Notes: generated from the letters alone by a model not told the origin. Shown: positions 10,040 through 20,160, counted from the first letter of the stretch. The stretch is DNA of 64,000 nt from Branchipolynoe longqiensis (GCA_030323885.1 CM059199.1:930001-994000); one strand, 5' to 3'. Numbers and translations are program-made.

Positions 10040-10625
10040 GTCCCACAGTGCCACGCGTGGCTTGGCTGTGTGCCGCCCCGTACCACCCCTGGACTGCCCC
10101 CGGACTGGGCCGGACCGGCCCCGGACGAGGCCGGACCACCCCCGGACTGCCCCGGACCACCCCCGGACTATCCTGGATCACCCCCGGACTATCCCGGATC
10201 ACCCCCGGTCTTATGGGGGCAGTCCAGGAGTGGTACATGGCTAGGCCGGGGTAGTCCTGGATAGTCCGGGGATGGTCCGGGTCAAACCATGGCTCATAAT
10301 GACCCAGGACCACCCCCGGACAGGCCCGGTCCACCCGCAAAATACCCGGACCACCCCCGGACCACCCCCGGATCAGGCCGGATCAGGCTGGATTGATCCC
10401 GGATTGCAAACTCCCCTGGACCGCCCCGGATGTTTTAAACATTTTAAGACATCCGGGGCTGAGCCCGGACAGCGCTGGATGAGCCAGGGATCAGGCCGGA
10501 TCAGGGGGTGTCGGCACATACGAGCCACGGACGAGTCACGGATCACCCCGGATCGCCCCGGACCACCCCGGATGGCGGTCCGGGGCTCGTCTGGCCCCTG
10601 ATCTGGGTATGTGTGACTGGGGCTT
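10040..10625. mobile_element. Fold-back element F3, word CCCGGACC
   Basis: Dozens of variants of CCCGGACCACC and GGATCACCC fill the segment. An inverted stretch at 10215-10290 (TAGTCCGGGGATGGTCCGGG) separates two forward blocks. The right terminus GTATGTGTGACTGGGGCTTTA matches the GTGTGACTGGGG end of F2, which is why I class it with the fold-back elements. The left end is not clear. Two CRE sites (TGACGTCA) just outside at 9937 and 9956 may be unrelated. Confidence 0.55.
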
Positions 10626-10739
10626 TAGACCTTGGAAGCAGTCAGGCCAAACTCTCCGATGCAGTCAGATAAAACTAAATCTACCATCCCTAGGTCTAGA
10701 CTCAAATCATAACCTGAACTCGGTAACCCAATTAGTACT

Positions 10740-11030
10740 GCTAGTAATGCATATGCTTCGTATCCGGAAGGTCGGGACTTTGAATCCCGGTCGCCTCAAA
10801 CCAATGACTTGCAAAATAGATACTTGTTGCTACCTAGCCTGGCGCGCAGCATTACTAGCTTAGGGCAAGGACTGGTTAGCTCGATATCAGGATAATGTGA
10901 CTCAGTTGGATATTGGGTCATGGGGTTGGCATCACTATAAAGTAGCCATGACTGTGCTCTGTCACAAGTCAGTACCCATCCTGATATGACCATATATGTT
11001 GCTAGGATGTACAACCCAGCAAACAAATTA
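10740..11030 (+). mobile_element. SINE-A, diverged, nearly full length
   Basis: A degraded head with TTTGAATCCCGG (box B-like) precedes the body ATAGATACTTGTTGCTACC, AAGGACTGGTTAGCTCG and ATATTGGGTCATGGGG. The tail is CCTGATATGACCATATATG. About 25 bp of the middle body is missing near 10930. Confidence 0.75.
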
Positions 11031-11285
11031 TATTGTGATTGTGTATTCCGTGTGTCAGTTCCCAATTTATCGAATAAGTTGCCAAAGAAGGCAAGTAGGA
11101 AGAGCAGCATCTCTTGACTAATCTTTTCTTACGGCTTATCTGTTTATGGTAGCTTTCTATGGTAAATAGAATGTCTTCCTCATTCAACCAATGATAACCA
11201 ACTTGTAAATATTCCATCTCATGGTTTTATTGCACAGTGCCTTAGAAGGGTTCAGGCTGGTGAAGATGTTCTAGTAAATTTTACA
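11031..11285. other. Unique DNA
   Basis: No repeat or reading frame I can support. Confidence 0.4.
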
Positions 11286-11289
11286 TCAA

Positions 11290-12235
11290 ACCAATGACTT
11301 TAAAAATTGATACTTGTCACTTCCTAGCCAGGCGCTCAGCATTCATAAGATAGGCCAAGGACTGTTTGGCTCAGTGTTTGGATAATGTGACTGACTGGGA
11401 TATCAGATCATGATGCTGGTCCCCTGGTCTCCCAGTGGGGCAGCACTCTAAAGTCACTATGATTGCGCACTGTCGGTCCTCATATGATCTTAGATGTTGC
11501 CAGGACCTGAAACCCCCAACAACCAACCAATCAATGCACCCCTCCTATGAAATGTCCCAAGGCCAAACAGCGATCCAGCCTTTGACATTACCACACCAAT
11601 AGCCAACTGCCCCACAGAGTGCCCACTACCTTATAAACCCTTGCCGTTGTTCATTACAAACACTCCAACACGAGCAACTCAGCATGCCAATTTTCCATGC
11701 CCACCTCCTTTATCCATGTAATAATAAACCAGACAGGATGGCCGAATGAGTGGAGCGTCGATCTCTGGTTTTGAGAGATGGGAGATCCGAACCCATGACA
11801 TAAAAAATTATACTTGTCGCTTCCTAGTCTGGCACTCGGCATTATTAGGGTATGGCAAGGACTGGTTGGCTCAGTGTCAGGATAATGTGACTGATTGGGA
11901 TATCAAGGCATGGTGCTGGTCCCCTGGTCGCCCAGTGGGGCAGCACTATAAATTCACCATGATTGCACACTGTCACAAGTCGGTAATAGTCCCCATATGA
12001 TCTTAGATGTTGCCAGGACATGAAACCCCCAACAACCAACCAACCAATGCACCCCTCCTATGAAATGTCCCAAGGCCAAACAGCGATCCAGCCTTTGACA
12101 TTACCACACCAATAGCCAACCGCCCCAGAGAGTGCCCACTCACTACCTTATAAACCCTTGCCGTTGTTCATTACAAACACTCCAACACGAGCAACTCAGC
12201 ATGCCAATTTTCCCCACCCACTTCCTTTATCTATG
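11290..12235 (+). repeat. Tandem duplication (513 bp) of a SINE-A plus spacer
   Basis: The block 11300-11745 recurs at about 11813-12235 with a 513-bp offset (ATGCACCCCTCCTATGAAAT at 11534 and 12047). Each unit has a SINE-A (11290-11530 headless; 11731-12046 with head) followed by a spacer ending in GAGCAACTCAGCATGCC. A third partial unit resumes at 12564 after an inserted SINE. Confidence 0.85.
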
Positions 12236-12563
12236 TTTGTTTGTTGTTGTTTTACATCCTACCAACATCTAAGGTCATATCAGGATGGGTACAGACTTGT
12301 GACAGTGCACACTCATGATGACTTTATAGTGCTGCCCCACTGGAAGACCAGGCCACCACCACCATGACCTGATATTCCACTCAGTCACATTATCCTGACA
12401 CTGAGAAAACCAGTCCTTGCTCTATCCTAATAATGCCAACCACCAGGCTATGTAGCAATACTTATCATTTTTTAAGTCATTGGTTTGACTCAACCAGGGT
12501 TCGAATCCACGATCTACCAATACGGGAGACGGACGCTCTAACTCATTCGGCCATCCCGCCTGG
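12236..12563 (-). mobile_element. SINE-A, full length, with target duplication
   Basis: The minus-strand element is complete, with head boxes (GATGGCCGAATGAG, GGTTCGAATCC read in inverse), body and a TTGTTTGTTGTTG tail. It interrupts the spacer of the duplicated block. TTCCTTTATCTAT lies before it and TTCCTTTATCCAT after it, the expected target-site duplication of LINE-driven insertion. The undisturbed target is at 11705-11720. Confidence 0.9.
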
Positions 12564-12589
12564 TTCCTTTATCCATATAACAATAAAGC

Positions 12590-12650
12590 AGACAGGATGG
12601 CCGAATGAGTAGAGCATCCATCTCCGGTTTTGGGAGATCGGGACGTTGTT
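12590..12650 (+). mobile_element. SINE-A head fragment
   Basis: GACAGGATGGCCGAATGAG and the following 40 bases match the head at 11731. It breaks off at 12650 in the third partial unit of the duplication. Confidence 0.7.
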
Positions 12651-13030
12651 TTTGAACCATTCAATAAAGTTAGGGTGAGTCTGGTCGGTATGGCCGTAGG
12701 GGCTGACATGCTATTATGGTGAATTGTTAGTGCTCCGACCAGTCTAGATTTACATGTTTACCTTCTAGCATATGTGACTTCTAATTGGGTTATTAAATAT
12801 GCATATTGCTGGCGCTTCTTTATTGTGGTTGGCACCAACTTTGTCATGGACTAAGCGAGCCAGTAAACTGTTGTCTCTGGGAATAAAATGATAATGTATC
12901 TTTCTTTTTTCCCCTTATTTTTCCATTTATTCCTTTTATTTAATTTATTTTATTGAACAGCCACAGATTTGAATTAACCAATCGCTTGGTTTAACCGAAC
13001 TTGGTTTAACAGGGTTATACTGTATATATA
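12651..13030. other. Unique DNA
   Basis: No gene recognised. It is AT-rich toward the right end. Confidence 0.4.
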
Positions 13031-13087
13031 TAATCAAATCTAGATAATTGTTTTGGTTCTATGCTACATCGGACTATGTAGCTTTAA
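13031..13087 (+). mobile_element. MITE-1 terminal fragment
   Basis: The last 57 bp of a plus-oriented MITE-1 (AATCAAATCTAGATAATTG, then CATCGGACTATGTAGCTTTAA). Confidence 0.75.
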
Positions 13088-13165
13088 CAAATTATATATA
13101 TCATATATATATTGTCAACAGAAACATATTATCTTAAATAGACTTAGTATTTCGCAAGAAATGCT

Positions 13166-13853
13166 TAAAATTGCATTGTCCGATCAAAATTCAAAGCTTC
13201 AAATTTTCAAAACCAAAACATTTATCTAAATTTGATTCTGCACAGCCTATGTAGGTACTGGTGAACTTATTAAACATTTATTTCTACATGGAAGGGTATA
13301 TATCTTAAAGCTAGCATTCCTTACATGCGATATGCGGTATGCGGCATGCGGCGTGCGGCGTGCTTACGGGATGGGTCCATTCACCCACACCCACACCCAC
13401 ACCCACACACAGTGTCAGGTTTCCTCACCACTGTTCTCTATGGCAAACGCAGCAGCATTCGCATTCGCATGCTGCACCGATCGCTACATGGACCAATTCA
13501 GTATTCGCATGCCGCATGCCGCATACCGCGTGTAAGGAATGTAGCCCATAAGCTTCAAGGCGTTTTGATTTTTTGTCGCATTCACATTCGCATTCGCATA
13601 CTGCATACCGCATGTAAGGAATGCGCCCTTAACTCAAGTTAATGGAGTGTTTACTGCTGAATCCAATGCTTACAGTAATGTGTTCTTAGTTGAGTAAGGA
13701 TCTTAATTGAGTAAGGATCCACTTCAAATATCTCCAAATTTAAGCATATTTAAAAGGATTTTAATAATATAGACCAAATATAGTTAGTTACATTCATACA
13801 ACAATTTAAAAAGTCAGAAACTCAAAACTATCGGATTATGCAACTTTACTAAG
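13166..13853 (-). mobile_element. MITE-1 interrupted by MITE-5
   Basis: The left part (ATTGCATTGTCCGATCAAA onward) runs to 13307. The right part resumes at 13634 with GTTTACTGCTG and ends in ATCGGATTATGCAACTTTA. Together they rebuild one MITE-1 of normal order, with the break at its internal TTTAAC. Confidence 0.75.
13308..13633. mobile_element. MITE-5 copy, ATGCGG-word fold-back, TTAA-flanked
   Basis: The left end TTAAAGCTAGCATTCCTTAC is followed by ATGCGATATGCGGTATGCGG. The right end GCATACCGCATGTAAGGAAT is followed by GCGCCCTTAA. Two inward-facing CGCATTCGCATTCGCATG blocks and a CCCACA run (13383-13412) fill the interior. A second copy, also inside a MITE-1, lies at 49000-49341. Confidence 0.8.
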
Positions 13854-13888
13854 TAGGGCGAATACCAATATCCAAATTAGATCAAATT

Positions 13889-15529
13889 ATGTTGGTGAAG
13901 TATTTTGGTTTAGAACATTGTATGTTTTCATTCGAATATGCAGGACAAACGCTGTCAGGAAAATTTAAAAAAAGGTGGGAAAATAGATCAGGAACTGTGC
14001 AGAATGAAATCCCCACCTGCAAAACAGATATAATAGAAGTAAAAAAACTAATAAATGACATAGACACAAATAAACCAAGTGGAATAGACGAAATACCAAC
14101 CAAAATGCTGAAAGAGGCACTCCAAGCCATCCCAGCCACTATAGTCGACCTATTCAACATCTCCTTTGAACAGAGGCATTTTATCTCAGCCTGGAAAATG
14201 GCAACCATTACCCCTATCCACAAAAGTGGAGACAAACAAAACATGGGAAGCTACAGGCCAATATCGATTCTTCAAACCCCAGGCAAGCTCATTGAAAAAG
14301 TGCTACATAGACACATAAATGAACACCTGGAAAAAAACAATATACTAAACGAAAGACAAGGAGGTTTCAGGAAACTGCACTCCACATCTAAAACAATAGC
14401 TAACCTAACAAATGACATATTGGCGTCAATGAACCAAAAACAATTAGTTGGAGCAGCCTTCATTGACTTCAGCAAAGCATTCGATACAGTAGACCATAAC
14501 ATACTATTGGAAAAACTAGAATCCATGGGCATAAAATCCAACACTATGGACTGGATAAAATGCTACCTGAAAGACAGGCAACAGAGAACAAAAATAAACA
14601 ATACACTATCAGACAACCAACCTGTCACATGTGGTGTACCCCAAGGGTCAGTGCTAGGGCCACTGCTCTTTATAATCTACATAAACGATCTTGAAAAATG
14701 GTTACAAACCGAATGCCTCCAACTATATGCAGATGACACAGTCATATATGCAAACGGCACCACAGAAGAGGAGGTAATAACTAAACTAAACAAGCTCCTA
14801 CTAAAACTGGATGAGTGGTGTGAGTCCAACAAAATAACCATCAACACAAGCAAGTCAAAAACAGTTCTCTTCTCGCATAAACAAATGCCAGAAAGAAAAC
14901 TACACTGTAAGCTAGGAAGCCAAACACTAGAAAATGTAGACCATTACAAATACCTAGGCCTTGAGTTGGACAGCCAACTAAACTACAACCTATGTATAAA
15001 CAAAATTGTCCAAAAGGTAAACCACAAACTGTGGCTATTTGCAAAGCTAAGAGACTACATGACACAAGAAATGTCAATAAAAATCTTCAAGGGCATGGTG
15101 CTACCCTATTTTGACTATGGAGATGTAAACTACATGGGTGCAAAGAAAGAACTTCTAAAAAAACTGCAAACACTACAGAACAGAGCCCTGAAAATCTGCC
15201 TCAGAGTAGACAAGCTGCACCCCACCTATGACATACACAAAAGAACCAAAGTAAAATTGCTAGAAAATAGGGGAATAATTCATCTGAAAACATTAGCATA
15301 CAGCTATAGTCAAGACAATAAACTCCTAACAAAACCACAAAGGGCAACTAGAGCAAATAATGCGCCACTACTAAAGCAGACCAGAAGCCAAATAAAAGCT
15401 CACGAGAGAAGCACGCTAGAAATGGCTGCCAAGGTGTGGAATGCCCAAACAGTAAAGGAACGACAAATTCCTGACCTAAAAACATACAAAAAATATCTGT
15501 GCAAAATAAGGCTAGGAACCCCCAACTAA
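13889..15529 (+). CDS. Reverse transcriptase ORF of the LINE (546 codons)
   Basis: This frame encodes the polymerase that would copy the LINE RNA at a nicked target. The RT motifs appear in order: an ATITPIHKSGD finger region near residue 112, YRPISIL at 122, GGFRKLHST near 156, FIDFSKAFDTVDH with the first catalytic Asp at residues 191-202, GVPQGSVLGPLLF from 249, and YADD at 280-283 with both Asp intact. The thumb and C-terminal region end with IPDLKTYKKYLCKIRLG. The frame is uninterrupted, so the copy is young or recently active. The first 30-odd codons may be host flank, because no endonuclease precedes the RT. YADD, GVPQGSVLGP and the shared SINE tail point to the CR1/L2/Jockey group; the exact clade is not settled. 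Confidence 0.9.
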   Translation: MLVKYFGLEHCMFSFEYAGQTLSGKFKKRWENRSGTVQNEIPTCKTDIIEVKKLINDIDTNKPSGIDEIPTKMLKEALQAIPATIVDLFNISFEQRHFISAWKMATITPIHKSGDKQNMGSYRPISILQTPGKLIEKVLHRHINEHLEKNNILNERQGGFRKLHSTSKTIANLTNDILASMNQKQLVGAAFIDFSKAFDTVDHNILLEKLESMGIKSNTMDWIKCYLKDRQQRTKINNTLSDNQPVTCGVPQGSVLGPLLFIIYINDLEKWLQTECLQLYADDTVIYANGTTEEEVITKLNKLLLKLDEWCESNKITINTSKSKTVLFSHKQMPERKLHCKLGSQTLENVDHYKYLGLELDSQLNYNLCINKIVQKVNHKLWLFAKLRDYMTQEMSIKIFKGMVLPYFDYGDVNYMGAKKELLKKLQTLQNRALKICLRVDKLHPTYDIHKRTKVKLLENRGIIHLKTLAYSYSQDNKLLTKPQRATRANNAPLLKQTRSQIKAHERSTLEMAAKVWNAQTVKERQIPDLKTYKKYLCKIRLGTPN

Positions 15530-15945
15530 GCTGCACCGCAAAGGGGCAGGTGATACATGTCACGGCCCACCAGCGAGACGCCCAATGGAAGGTAACCATA
15601 CCAAAAGCACCCAGATAACACACCTCACAGCTGCGTACAAGCCTATGATATGTAAATAGGAGTAGGCTAGTCTAGAAATAAGAGTAGAAAAAATAAAGCA
15701 CATATATGCCAAGAAAATCCAAAAAAATTAACATAGACTACTATAGTACTAACCAGACCAACCAACTATCTATCTGCTACTGAAATACAGGCAATCAAAT
15801 ACCTTATCAGCAGCTACTGTGTGATAAGACAACACCAACACTACAGCTGGCCAGCATTGAAAACAAGCCTGAATACCCAGGCTTATATGCTATGGACAGT
15901 ATAAATACAGCCTCAATAAAAAAATAAAAAAAATTTAAAAAAATG
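13940..15945 (+). mobile_element. LINE-1f: 5'-truncated non-LTR retrotransposon (CR1/L2/Jockey-like)
   Basis: The element keeps the reverse transcriptase, a 400-bp 3' untranslated region and the terminal tail CAGGCTTATATGCTATGGA, CAGTATAAATACAGCCTCAA, followed by an A-rich end. No endonuclease domain is present upstream, so the copy is 5' truncated; the exact 5' junction is uncertain (13850-13960). It lies just right of the MITE-1/MITE-5 nest. The 3' tail is shared with SINE-B. Confidence 0.85.
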
Positions 15946-16103
15946 CAGCTTTAAATTGTGTAATTACCTAGGGAGAAAATATGCTGTGATATTATACTTA
16001 CCTCTACCGCAGCCTCTGCTAGAAATAAATAAAAATAGCGACTTGCCTTTGAACTTGAACTCTGAAGTCCAAGCAAACCTTACATGTTTACACAATTTGA
16101 TGG
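15946..16103. other. Spacer between LINE and MITE-6
   Basis: No feature seen. Confidence 0.4.
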
Positions 16104-16352
16104 GTTCAGATACAAAAACCGACAAATCCATTTTAGTTGTTTTCTGTCAAATAGAATTTGCTGTCGGGTTTTCCAGTTAAACTTAAAGTCTAACAATTTT
16201 CTGCTGAGCATTGTATTATATGGGGGATGTGGTGGCTTCTGTGAACAAACAGATTTTGACAACATGGGAAGGATGGCACCCTCAGCTTAAATGTGGTAGG
16301 CTTGGTTTCATTTCAGCCTGGATGGCATTTGTCGGTTTTTGCCCCTGGACAC
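16104..16352 (+). mobile_element. MITE-6 copy (GGTTCAGNNGCAAAAACCGAC ends)
   Basis: The left end GGTTCAGATACAAAAACCGAC faces the right end TGTCGGTTTTTGCCCCTG. The interior (CATTTTAGTTGTTTTCT, GGCGATGTGG-like phrase, AAATGTGGTAGGC) recurs at 34131-34384. The target duplication is unclear. Confidence 0.75.
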
Positions 16353-16463
16353 TTCAAATATCATAACAGAGTCTGGTTATTCATTGGCTGTGCATTTTGA
16401 AAATATGTATTTTTCAGTGATTTATTTATGCCGTAAATTAGGCTGAGAGAGCCCCGCTGGGTT

Positions 16464-16797
16464 AGTTGTTGTTGGGTTGTAGTTGCTTTCCGTCCTAGCA
16501 ACATGTAAGGTCATATCAGGATAGAAACCGACTTGTGACAGTGCGCACTCATGGCGACTTTATAGTGCTGCCCCACTGGGAAATCAGGTTGCTGGTACCA
16601 TGACCTGATATCCCACTCAGTCACATTATCCTGACACTGAGCTAACCAGTCCTTGCCCTATCCTATTAATGCAGTGTGCCAGGCTAGGAACCAACAAGTA
16701 TACATTTTAAGGTCATTGCTTTGACTTGACTGGGAATGGAACTCCCTACCTTCCACACGCAAGGCCCATGGTCTACCAAGTAGGCCACCGAGCTTGG
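16464..16797 (-). mobile_element. SINE-A, full length
   Basis: The inverse tail TTGTTGGGTTGTAGTTGC leads to CGTCCTAGCAACATGTAAGG, then the body, then a head inverse CTTGACTGGGAATGGAACTCC and GTCTACCAAGTAGGCCACCG. It has the usual length and order. Confidence 0.85.
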
Positions 16798-16924
16798 TGC
16801 CCCTGCTGGGTAAGCCGCCATTAGGAGAGTCAGTCGTCATATAGTAGAAAAATTATTACGGAAAATAGAAAGTTCCCACTTGTTGATAGGGTTCCCCCCT
16901 CTATTAAATAGTAGTGAGATGGGG

Positions 16925-17618
16925 CGGGGCCATTGGACATCAACAAGTGGTCATTCTGACATATTTCTTTGGGTAAACCTGCTGCCGCCACATCGGCTAC
17001 TCTTTCTGATAAGCACCAAGGGGTCTTTTATATGCATCATCATCATCATCATCATGCTGTCGGTCGCGATGTGACAAAAACTACTTTAATTAATTTCATA
17101 AAAGCTGCCTACAAAAGTGTTGAAGTGCTGCTGGCTTTTGCAAGTTACCAGCGGCACTCTCTCGGGGAGCAAATAGAGGTCTCACACCGGCAAGAACATG
17201 TCCAGACAGGCGCAAAACTATTAGTCCCTGCAGTGGCTGGTCGGGAGATGTTGGGAGTTCCATACATCAACCGCCCTTGATGCTGCCACAGTGACATGGT
17301 TTCCTGTTTAGGGTTTGCGCCCATAGCCTTCGGTTCTGTCAAGAACCTGTACCACAAGGCAGTGGTTTACAACTCTGCATGGCAGGGGTGTCAAACTCCC
17401 TGAGGTATTGCAATATCCTGAGCTATTGCAATACTTCTATATGCACTGTCCCACAAACAGGACAACACATACCACAGCCTTTGATGAACCAGTTTTGGAC
17501 CACTGCTTGGAACGGGAAATGGCCCAAACCGCAAATGTGTCCACTGAGCAGGATCAATCGGATTATCCACACTTTCACAGGTGTACACTCTACCACCTGA
17601 GCTATGTCCCGCTGTGAC
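16925..17618 (-). mobile_element. SINE-C interrupted by an RTE-like LINE tail
   Basis: The left part (16945-17035) carries GACATATTTCTTTGGGTAA, GGCTACTCTTTCTGATAAGC and TCTTTTATATGCA. The right part (17435-17618) carries CTGTCCCACAAACAGGACA, GGAACGGGAAATGGCCCAA and a tRNA-like head inverse ending CTACCACCTGAGCTATGTCC. TATATGCA flanks the intruder on both sides. With its head intact, this is the better SINE-C copy. Confidence 0.75.
17036..17434 (-). mobile_element. RTE-like LINE 3' end with (ATG)n tail
   Basis: On the minus strand it ends in GACAGCATGATGATGATGA. A minus frame here (17357-17145) gives a Cys-rich end (WTCSCRCETSICSPRECRW), like the zinc-finger-like C-termini of some RTE-type LINEs, but it is short and uncertain. 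It is inserted in SINE-C with TATATGCA on both sides. The plus-strand segment 17385-17434 may be part of it or a filler. Confidence 0.65.
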
Positions 17619-17639
17619 GACCGATGCTTCGAACCTTGG

Positions 17640-17860
17640 TGACCATGGGGACGGCGGAGGGGGCAGGGGCAATGTCGTCCATCTGTGACGTCACGATGGT
17701 CATTATTTGCCGACGATCACAACGATTTACTGCGCAGGAAATCCGCTTCAAACGGCGACAGGATTTCTTATAAAGCCCGTCATCAGCACATCATTGGCGA
17801 TCTCCTTAACCCCAGCCTAATCCCGCATGCGCGGCGCCCAGCAAAAAAAAAGGAAACAAA
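17640..17860. promoter_or_regulatory. CpG-rich unique island, left part
   Basis: The segment is clearly richer in CpG than its surroundings. It has a CRE (TGACGTCA at about 17690), CATTGGCGA (inverse CCAAT) and GCATGCGCGGC near its end. The island continues at 18202-18265 (GATGCGCATGCCC) after an inserted SINE-A. A promoter role is inferred only from composition and motifs. Confidence 0.3.
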
Positions 17861-18201
17861 GTTGGTTGCTTGTTGGAGTTTTACGTCCTGGCAACTTCTA
17901 AGGTCATATCAGGACGGGTACCTACTGACTTGTGACAGTGCGCACTCATGGTGACTTTATATTTTTATAGTGCTGCCCCACTGGGAAATCAGGCTGCTGG
18001 CACCATGACCTGATATCCCACTCAGTCACATTATCCTGACACTGAGCCAACCAGGCTTTCTCCTGTCCTATTAATGTTGGGCGCCAGGCTAGGAAGCGAC
18101 AAGTATCAATATTTAAGTCATTGGTCTGACTCAACTGAGAATCAAACTCCTGATCTCCAACATGGAGGCTTGCACTTTACCGACTCGGCCACCCCGTCCG
18201 G
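17861..18201 (-). mobile_element. SINE-A, full length, inside the CpG island
   Basis: The inverse tail GGTTGCTTGTTGGAGTTTTA leads through the body to the head inverse TCTGACTCAACTGAG and CTCGGCCACCCCGTCCGG. The element has all parts and splits a CpG-rich segment. Confidence 0.85.
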
Positions 18202-18374
18202 TCCCCGCTGTGGACGTTGCTGATGCGCATGCCCATGGCAATAGCGAGCTGCCAGCGATTAGACAATAATATTTAATTCTTACGTATAAAACATATATAG
18301 AAACCCATACTCCAAGCTACCTAGTGTACAATAATAATAACATAATGTTCTTTATACAGGAATAATTCATTATA

Positions 18375-18540
18375 CTAAGTATATATATATGTGTATGTAT
18401 GTGCGCGTATTGGCCTATATATATATATATATATATCCATATATATATATATCCAGATGGGTATATATATATATATATATATACATCCATATGGGTATTT
18501 ATATGTGCGCGTGAATATATATGCACATAAATATTATGCA
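18375..18540. repeat. TA-rich imperfect microsatellite
   Basis: TATATA runs are broken by CCATATGGGTA and GTGCGCGT phrases. Open frames here are Tyr/Ile artefacts. Confidence 0.9.
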
Positions 18541-18610
18541 AATATATAGTTTAGAATTCTCTCTCTATATATAGTCTAACATATATTTGTGTATACAATA
18601 TAAAAGTATC

Positions 18611-18819
18611 TGACAGGCTGAGTTAGAGCATCCGTCTCCTGTGTTGGTAGGTCATGGGAACCCTGGTCGAGTCAAACCGATGACCTAAAAATTGATACTT
18701 GTAGCGCCCTAGCCATGCCATCGGCGTTATTAGGATAGGGCAAGGAGCAATGGAATGAGGAAGACCAATCATCTGCAATTGAAATTTCCCCTGCTTAGAC
18801 GACTAATGTACAACAACAA
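18611..18819 (+). mobile_element. SINE-A subfamily 2 (short tail)
   Basis: The head and first body part are those of SINE-A. After GATAGGGCAAGGAGC, however, it changes to GGAATGAGGAAGACCAATC and a CTGAAATTTCCCC-type end with CTAATGTACAACAACAA. The same tail is seen at 21182, 35847 and 58043, so this is a real subfamily rather than one rearranged copy. Confidence 0.8.
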
Positions 18820-18903
18820 ATTATAATATAAACTTAGGCCTAAATTACATAGACAACTAGAGCTGAGCAACATAGTCCCTAACCATTACACCACCTAGGC
18901 TGC

Positions 18904-19311
18904 TAGATAAAAGATTCACCCGGTACTTGTAGTACACAGGTGAATGACAACGTAGTCTAAATACGGGCAAAAATAGCTTTAGTATGGAACATGACCCAGA
19001 AACTGTGGCTCCAGTATCAAATGGCTACCCGTATAGGCACAGAGTTGGTGAAATGGGAGAGAATGCAAAAAGACAAGATGGCGGCCGCAGAACGCCATCG
19101 ATTTCACTTTTAAATTGCATTAAACTAGATATTATATTATATTTTTCAACGCAAAGGTAGCGGGCTATCAATAAGAGATATGTAAAGAATAAATGTTGCT
19201 TCTTAGATTGTGAAATTAGGCTCTCAATCCATTGACCCGTTTTTTCGACAGCTTTTACATAGGGTTGGTTTGCACCCCTACTGCAGCAGTACGGGGTGAA
19301 TTTTGTATCTA
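18904..19311 (+). mobile_element. MITE-3 copy with 9-bp target duplication
   Basis: The ends TAGATAAAAGATTCACCC and GGGTGAATTTTGTATCTA are inverted. CTAGGCTGC stands immediately outside both ends (18895-18903 and 19312-19320). The interior carries AATAGCTTTAGTATGGAA and GAATGCAAAAAGACAAGATGG. A 9-bp duplication argues for a Mutator-like or Merlin-like source rather than Tc1 or piggyBac. Confidence 0.9.
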
Positions 19312-19544
19312 CTAGGCTGCCTGATATCAACCCACTACCCATGCCTACCTGTCTATGTAGTTACTTGCCTGAGAGATCAGTACAGACTACCACACTCGTC
19401 CCCATGGAATTGTAAGTCTGTTTTAATGCTTACAATTACATACATACAGGCAGTGCACTTACACATACAGACCCAGGGTAGGTTCAACAACCATACAGTG
19501 CATAGCTTGTACATGATCCTGGTCCCGCACCAGTGTCACGGGGG

Positions 19545-19655
19545 TGATGAAAATGGTAAATCTTGGCCTAGAGTGGGACTCAAACCCACATCTCTTTGCA
19601 TTCCGGGCCAGTGTGCTAACCATTACAACACCTACGCTCCCTCATATCAACACAC
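19545..19655 (-). mobile_element. tRNA-like SINE head, third family (SINE-D candidate)
   Basis: The plus strand carries GTGGGACTCAAACCCACAT (inverse box B-like) and GTGCTAACCATTACAACACC (inverse box A-like). A related inverse box A phrase occurs at 18878-18903. The flanks 19321-19395 and 19640-19697 are direct repeats of each other. The element's limits are not defined. Confidence 0.4.
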
Positions 19656-19694
19656 TACCCATGCTTACCTGTTACTTGCCTGAGAGGTCAGCGC

Positions 19695-19697
<3 letters not shown>

Positions 19698-19749
<52 letters not shown>

Positions 19750-19812
19750 GTATATATATATATATTTATATATGTATATATATATATCTATATATATTTA
19801 TATATGTATATT

Positions 19813-19862
<50 letters not shown>

Positions 19863-19885
19863 CATTTATTTATACATTTATTTAT
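19698..19885. repeat. (TA)n microsatellite, interrupted
   Basis: About 190 bp of TATATA with TTTATATATG interruptions. The Ile/Tyr frames are artefacts. Confidence 0.95.
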
Positions 19886-19899
19886 TTATCTATGTGCCC

Positions 19900-20160
19900 A
19901 GGCGGAGCGACATCAATGTCTCTGCTGGGAGTGAAGGTATTCCCGGTACCGCCGGAAGTCCTACTTTGGTGGGACACTTCCGGTGAGCGTTCAGTAAACC
20001 GGATGTGCGGAGCTTGGCCGGTGCAGATTTGACGAGCCTCCCTTATTGGTTGCCATTGCCGTGAGATGTCCGTTGTTATCGCAAACAACGCTGGCGCGCG
20101 GCCCCGTTCAAATGGCGCTTTGCGGGCCCGAGGACCGGCCTGGTGTTATGCCCATTTAAT
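19900..20160. promoter_or_regulatory. CpG-rich unique island with paired ETS-like sites
   Basis: CCGGAAGT at 19952-19959 and its inverse ACTTCCGGT near 19976-19984 face each other 17 bases apart. ATTGGTTGCC (inverse CCAAT) and AAATGGCGC follow. CpGs are frequent in an otherwise CpG-poor neighbourhood. This is what many animal CpG-island promoters look like, but no first exon is identified. Confidence 0.35.

Noticed and set aside
13882..14544. Minus-strand frames opposite the LINE reverse transcriptase
   Set aside because: Shadows of the real ORF on the plus strand.
19544..20032. 162-codon frame with a long Tyr/Ile section
   Set aside because: The Tyr/Ile part is a (TA)n microsatellite. The flanking parts belong to a SINE-like head and the CpG island in unrelated phases.
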